Part shown: piece by piece, positions 34,933-35,968 of the stretch | How the letters are laid out: every line of letters starts with the position of its first letter | Numbering within the stretch: position 1 is the first letter of the stretch | Source: Granulosicoccus sp. | GTDB taxonomy: Bacteria; Pseudomonadota; Gammaproteobacteria; Granulosicoccales; Granulosicoccaceae | Assembly: GCA_023301795.1 (NCBI GenBank) | Contig: JALZVU010000012.1 | Span: 1-35,968, forward strand | Length of the DNA: 35,968 nt | Direction: 5' to 3' | Made by a program: the position numbers and the translations under genes | The notes under the pieces: model-generated | Told to the model about the DNA's origin: nothing | The model's database searches: none | What the model saw: only the letters and a program-made list of their open reading frames with translations

Positions 34933-35637
34933 CTACTGTGAGGCAATCTCCACCATCACTTCATTGCGACGAAATGGCGGTAGCGTCCACGGCGGGTTAT
35001 AGCCTGCCCACTGAGGCGACGAAAGCACTTCAAAGCCTTGCGACTCTACCCACTCAAGTAGCGCCTTCGTGTTCTGAGCACGGGCCTTGTCTCTGCCTAA
35101 ACCTGAGTAGGTTATCGTAGCTACCCGTCTGGGTTCGGTTTGCAATATTGAGACGTCCGGGTTCAGCGGGCGAGGTGCGGTATCCATCGTGAAGCTTTCA
35201 GGCAGAACAAAACGGTAGCGCCATGCATCATCTTCTTTTTCGAACATGACCGGAGCGGTCATGGCAATTTTCTCGCTAGTATCTGACTCTGGAACCGTTT
35301 CTGCTGTTGTAGATTCGGAGATGACCGGCGCTGTCATGGCGATTTCTTCCTGTGCTTCGTTCTCGCCGGAAATGTAGTTGAACAACTTGCGAAAAGCTTG
35401 GCTACCCGCCTCCCTGTTGCTCAGGTTACCGCTTACTTGTGTTTGTGCCACTATCACAGGCGAATAGTCGCGAACCTCGAACTGTTCGTCTTTTTGCACT
35501 AGCTGGTAGGGAGCCTCTTCTACCGATGCACCGCCAAACACCGAACAGCTGCTGATAAGCAGCAACAAACCAGCCAGAGGCAGTGCAGCCGCGCGGCGCA
35601 AGTACAAATGGTTAGAGTCTGACGAGGATAATGGCAT
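34933..35637 (-). CDS. SOUL family haem-binding-like lipoprotein
   Basis: A 234-residue predicted lipoprotein. ATG 35637 gives RRAAALPLAGLLLLISSC, with lipobox ISSC at about Cys31; AGGAG lies 11 bases upstream, and an in-frame start at 35736 is rejected because it buries the signal. The mature part is SOUL/HEBP-like: PYQLVQKDEQFEVRDYSP, FRKLFNYISGENEAQEEIAM and WRYRFVLPESF. The family signature IAMTAPV occurs twice, 26 residues apart, separated by an acidic Thr/Ser/Glu-rich stretch. SOUL proteins bind haem or porphyrins in eukaryotes; in bacteria the role is mostly unknown. It should be anchored in the envelope. It is monocistronic as far as can be seen. Confidence 0.88.
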   Translation of the reverse strand: MPLSSSDSNHLYLRRAAALPLAGLLLLISSCSVFGGASVEEAPYQLVQKDEQFEVRDYSPVIVAQTQVSGNLSNREAGSQAFRKLFNYISGENEAQEEIAMTAPVISESTTAETVPESDTSEKIAMTAPVMFEKEDDAWRYRFVLPESFTMDTAPRPLNPDVSILQTEPRRVATITYSGLGRDKARAQNTKALLEWVESQGFEVLSSPQWAGYNPPWTLPPFRRNEVMVEIASQ

Positions 35638-35912
35638 AGCTGAAGATGCTCCTATAATAGTAGTACTGGGCGTACAGTGCAGACTACGCGATTGTGACGA
35701 CTGCAGATCAATATGCCGCAGGCGCATGCCAAACAACGATCATATGCATAGCCCGACACCAACCTTGCAGACCGGCAAAATCTGGATACACTAACGGCTG
35801 ACAACTGACCTTCTAACTCACCGGCTGAGCACTCCAATCAATCGCTATACTGACAGAAGGCAGTTGAGTACAATGCGCCCAACGCCACCCACATACACGG
35901 ATAAGTAACCAC

Positions 35913-35968
35913 ATGAAGGCAATATTATTCGGCTCTATCGGTGTCTTATGTGATTCATCAGATTTGCA
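35913..35968 (+). CDS. Start of a HAD-superfamily-like protein, cut by window edge
   Basis: Eighteen complete codons from ATG 35913 read MKAILFGSIGVLCDSSDL and run off the right edge. The pattern (hydrophobic strand, then FGSIGxL, then polar helix start) resembles the N-terminus of HAD-like hydrolases of the CbbY/phosphoglycolate phosphatase type, where the strand normally ends in DxDGT. Here the nucleophile Asp position is Gly and the second Asp is Ile, so the usual catalytic pair is absent in the visible part. The ribosome site is weak. Identification is tentative because so little is visible. Confidence 0.5.
   Translation, partial: MKAILFGSIGVLCDSSDL

Overview
The window looks like chromosome of a marine-type gammaproteobacterium. 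The evidence is a long (class II, E. coli-like) ilvC divergent from an ilvY-like regulator, an RlmG-type 23S rRNA methyltransferase, a seven-gene Mrp Na+/H+ antiporter operon, several lipoproteins and outer-membrane proteins, and c-di-GMP signalling genes. Base composition is moderate, coding density is high, and I see no rRNA, tRNA, CRISPR array, insertion sequence or prophage. The genus cannot be fixed from the sequence alone; a Granulosicoccus-like lineage is only a guess.

Layout. 1-2454: ilvC (runs off the left edge) and divergent ilvY, with an IlvY-type palindrome between them. 2610-13208: an accessory-looking envelope block. Two paralogous CotH-kinase-like lipoproteins (2610-4535 +, 11292-13208 -) bracket a dimethylglycine/sarcosine dehydrogenase-like flavoprotein, a small secreted orphan, and a three-gene set: a DUF5706/Pycsar-effector-like membrane protein, a secreted DUF3616 protein and an AlgE-like outer-membrane beta-barrel. 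13510-19493: a sigma70-like promoter and the translationally coupled mrpABCDEFG operon. 19477-24077: 3-mercaptopyruvate sulfurtransferase, a HerA-like ATPase and rlmG. 24429-29564: a branched-chain-amino-acid-type ABC importer (binding protein, strong terminator, then livGFHM), ending in a heptanucleotide tandem repeat. 29789-35637: a membrane diguanylate cyclase, a small membrane protein, an operon of a membrane GGDEF-EAL protein with a solute-binding protein, and a SOUL-type lipoprotein. 35913-end: the start of a HAD-like gene.

How the genes may work together. The most system-like arrangements are (a) the GGDEF-EAL protein plus adjacent solute-binding protein, which resembles the Vibrio MbaA/NspS logic of a periplasmic binding protein controlling a c-di-GMP enzyme but with a carbohydrate-type binding protein and no transporter, and (b) the Pycsar-effector-like membrane protein placed with secreted and outer-membrane proteins between two CotH-like kinase lipoproteins, with no nucleotide cyclase beside it. 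The rest (amino-acid biosynthesis and import, ion homeostasis, sulfur transfer, rRNA modification) looks like ordinary metabolism.
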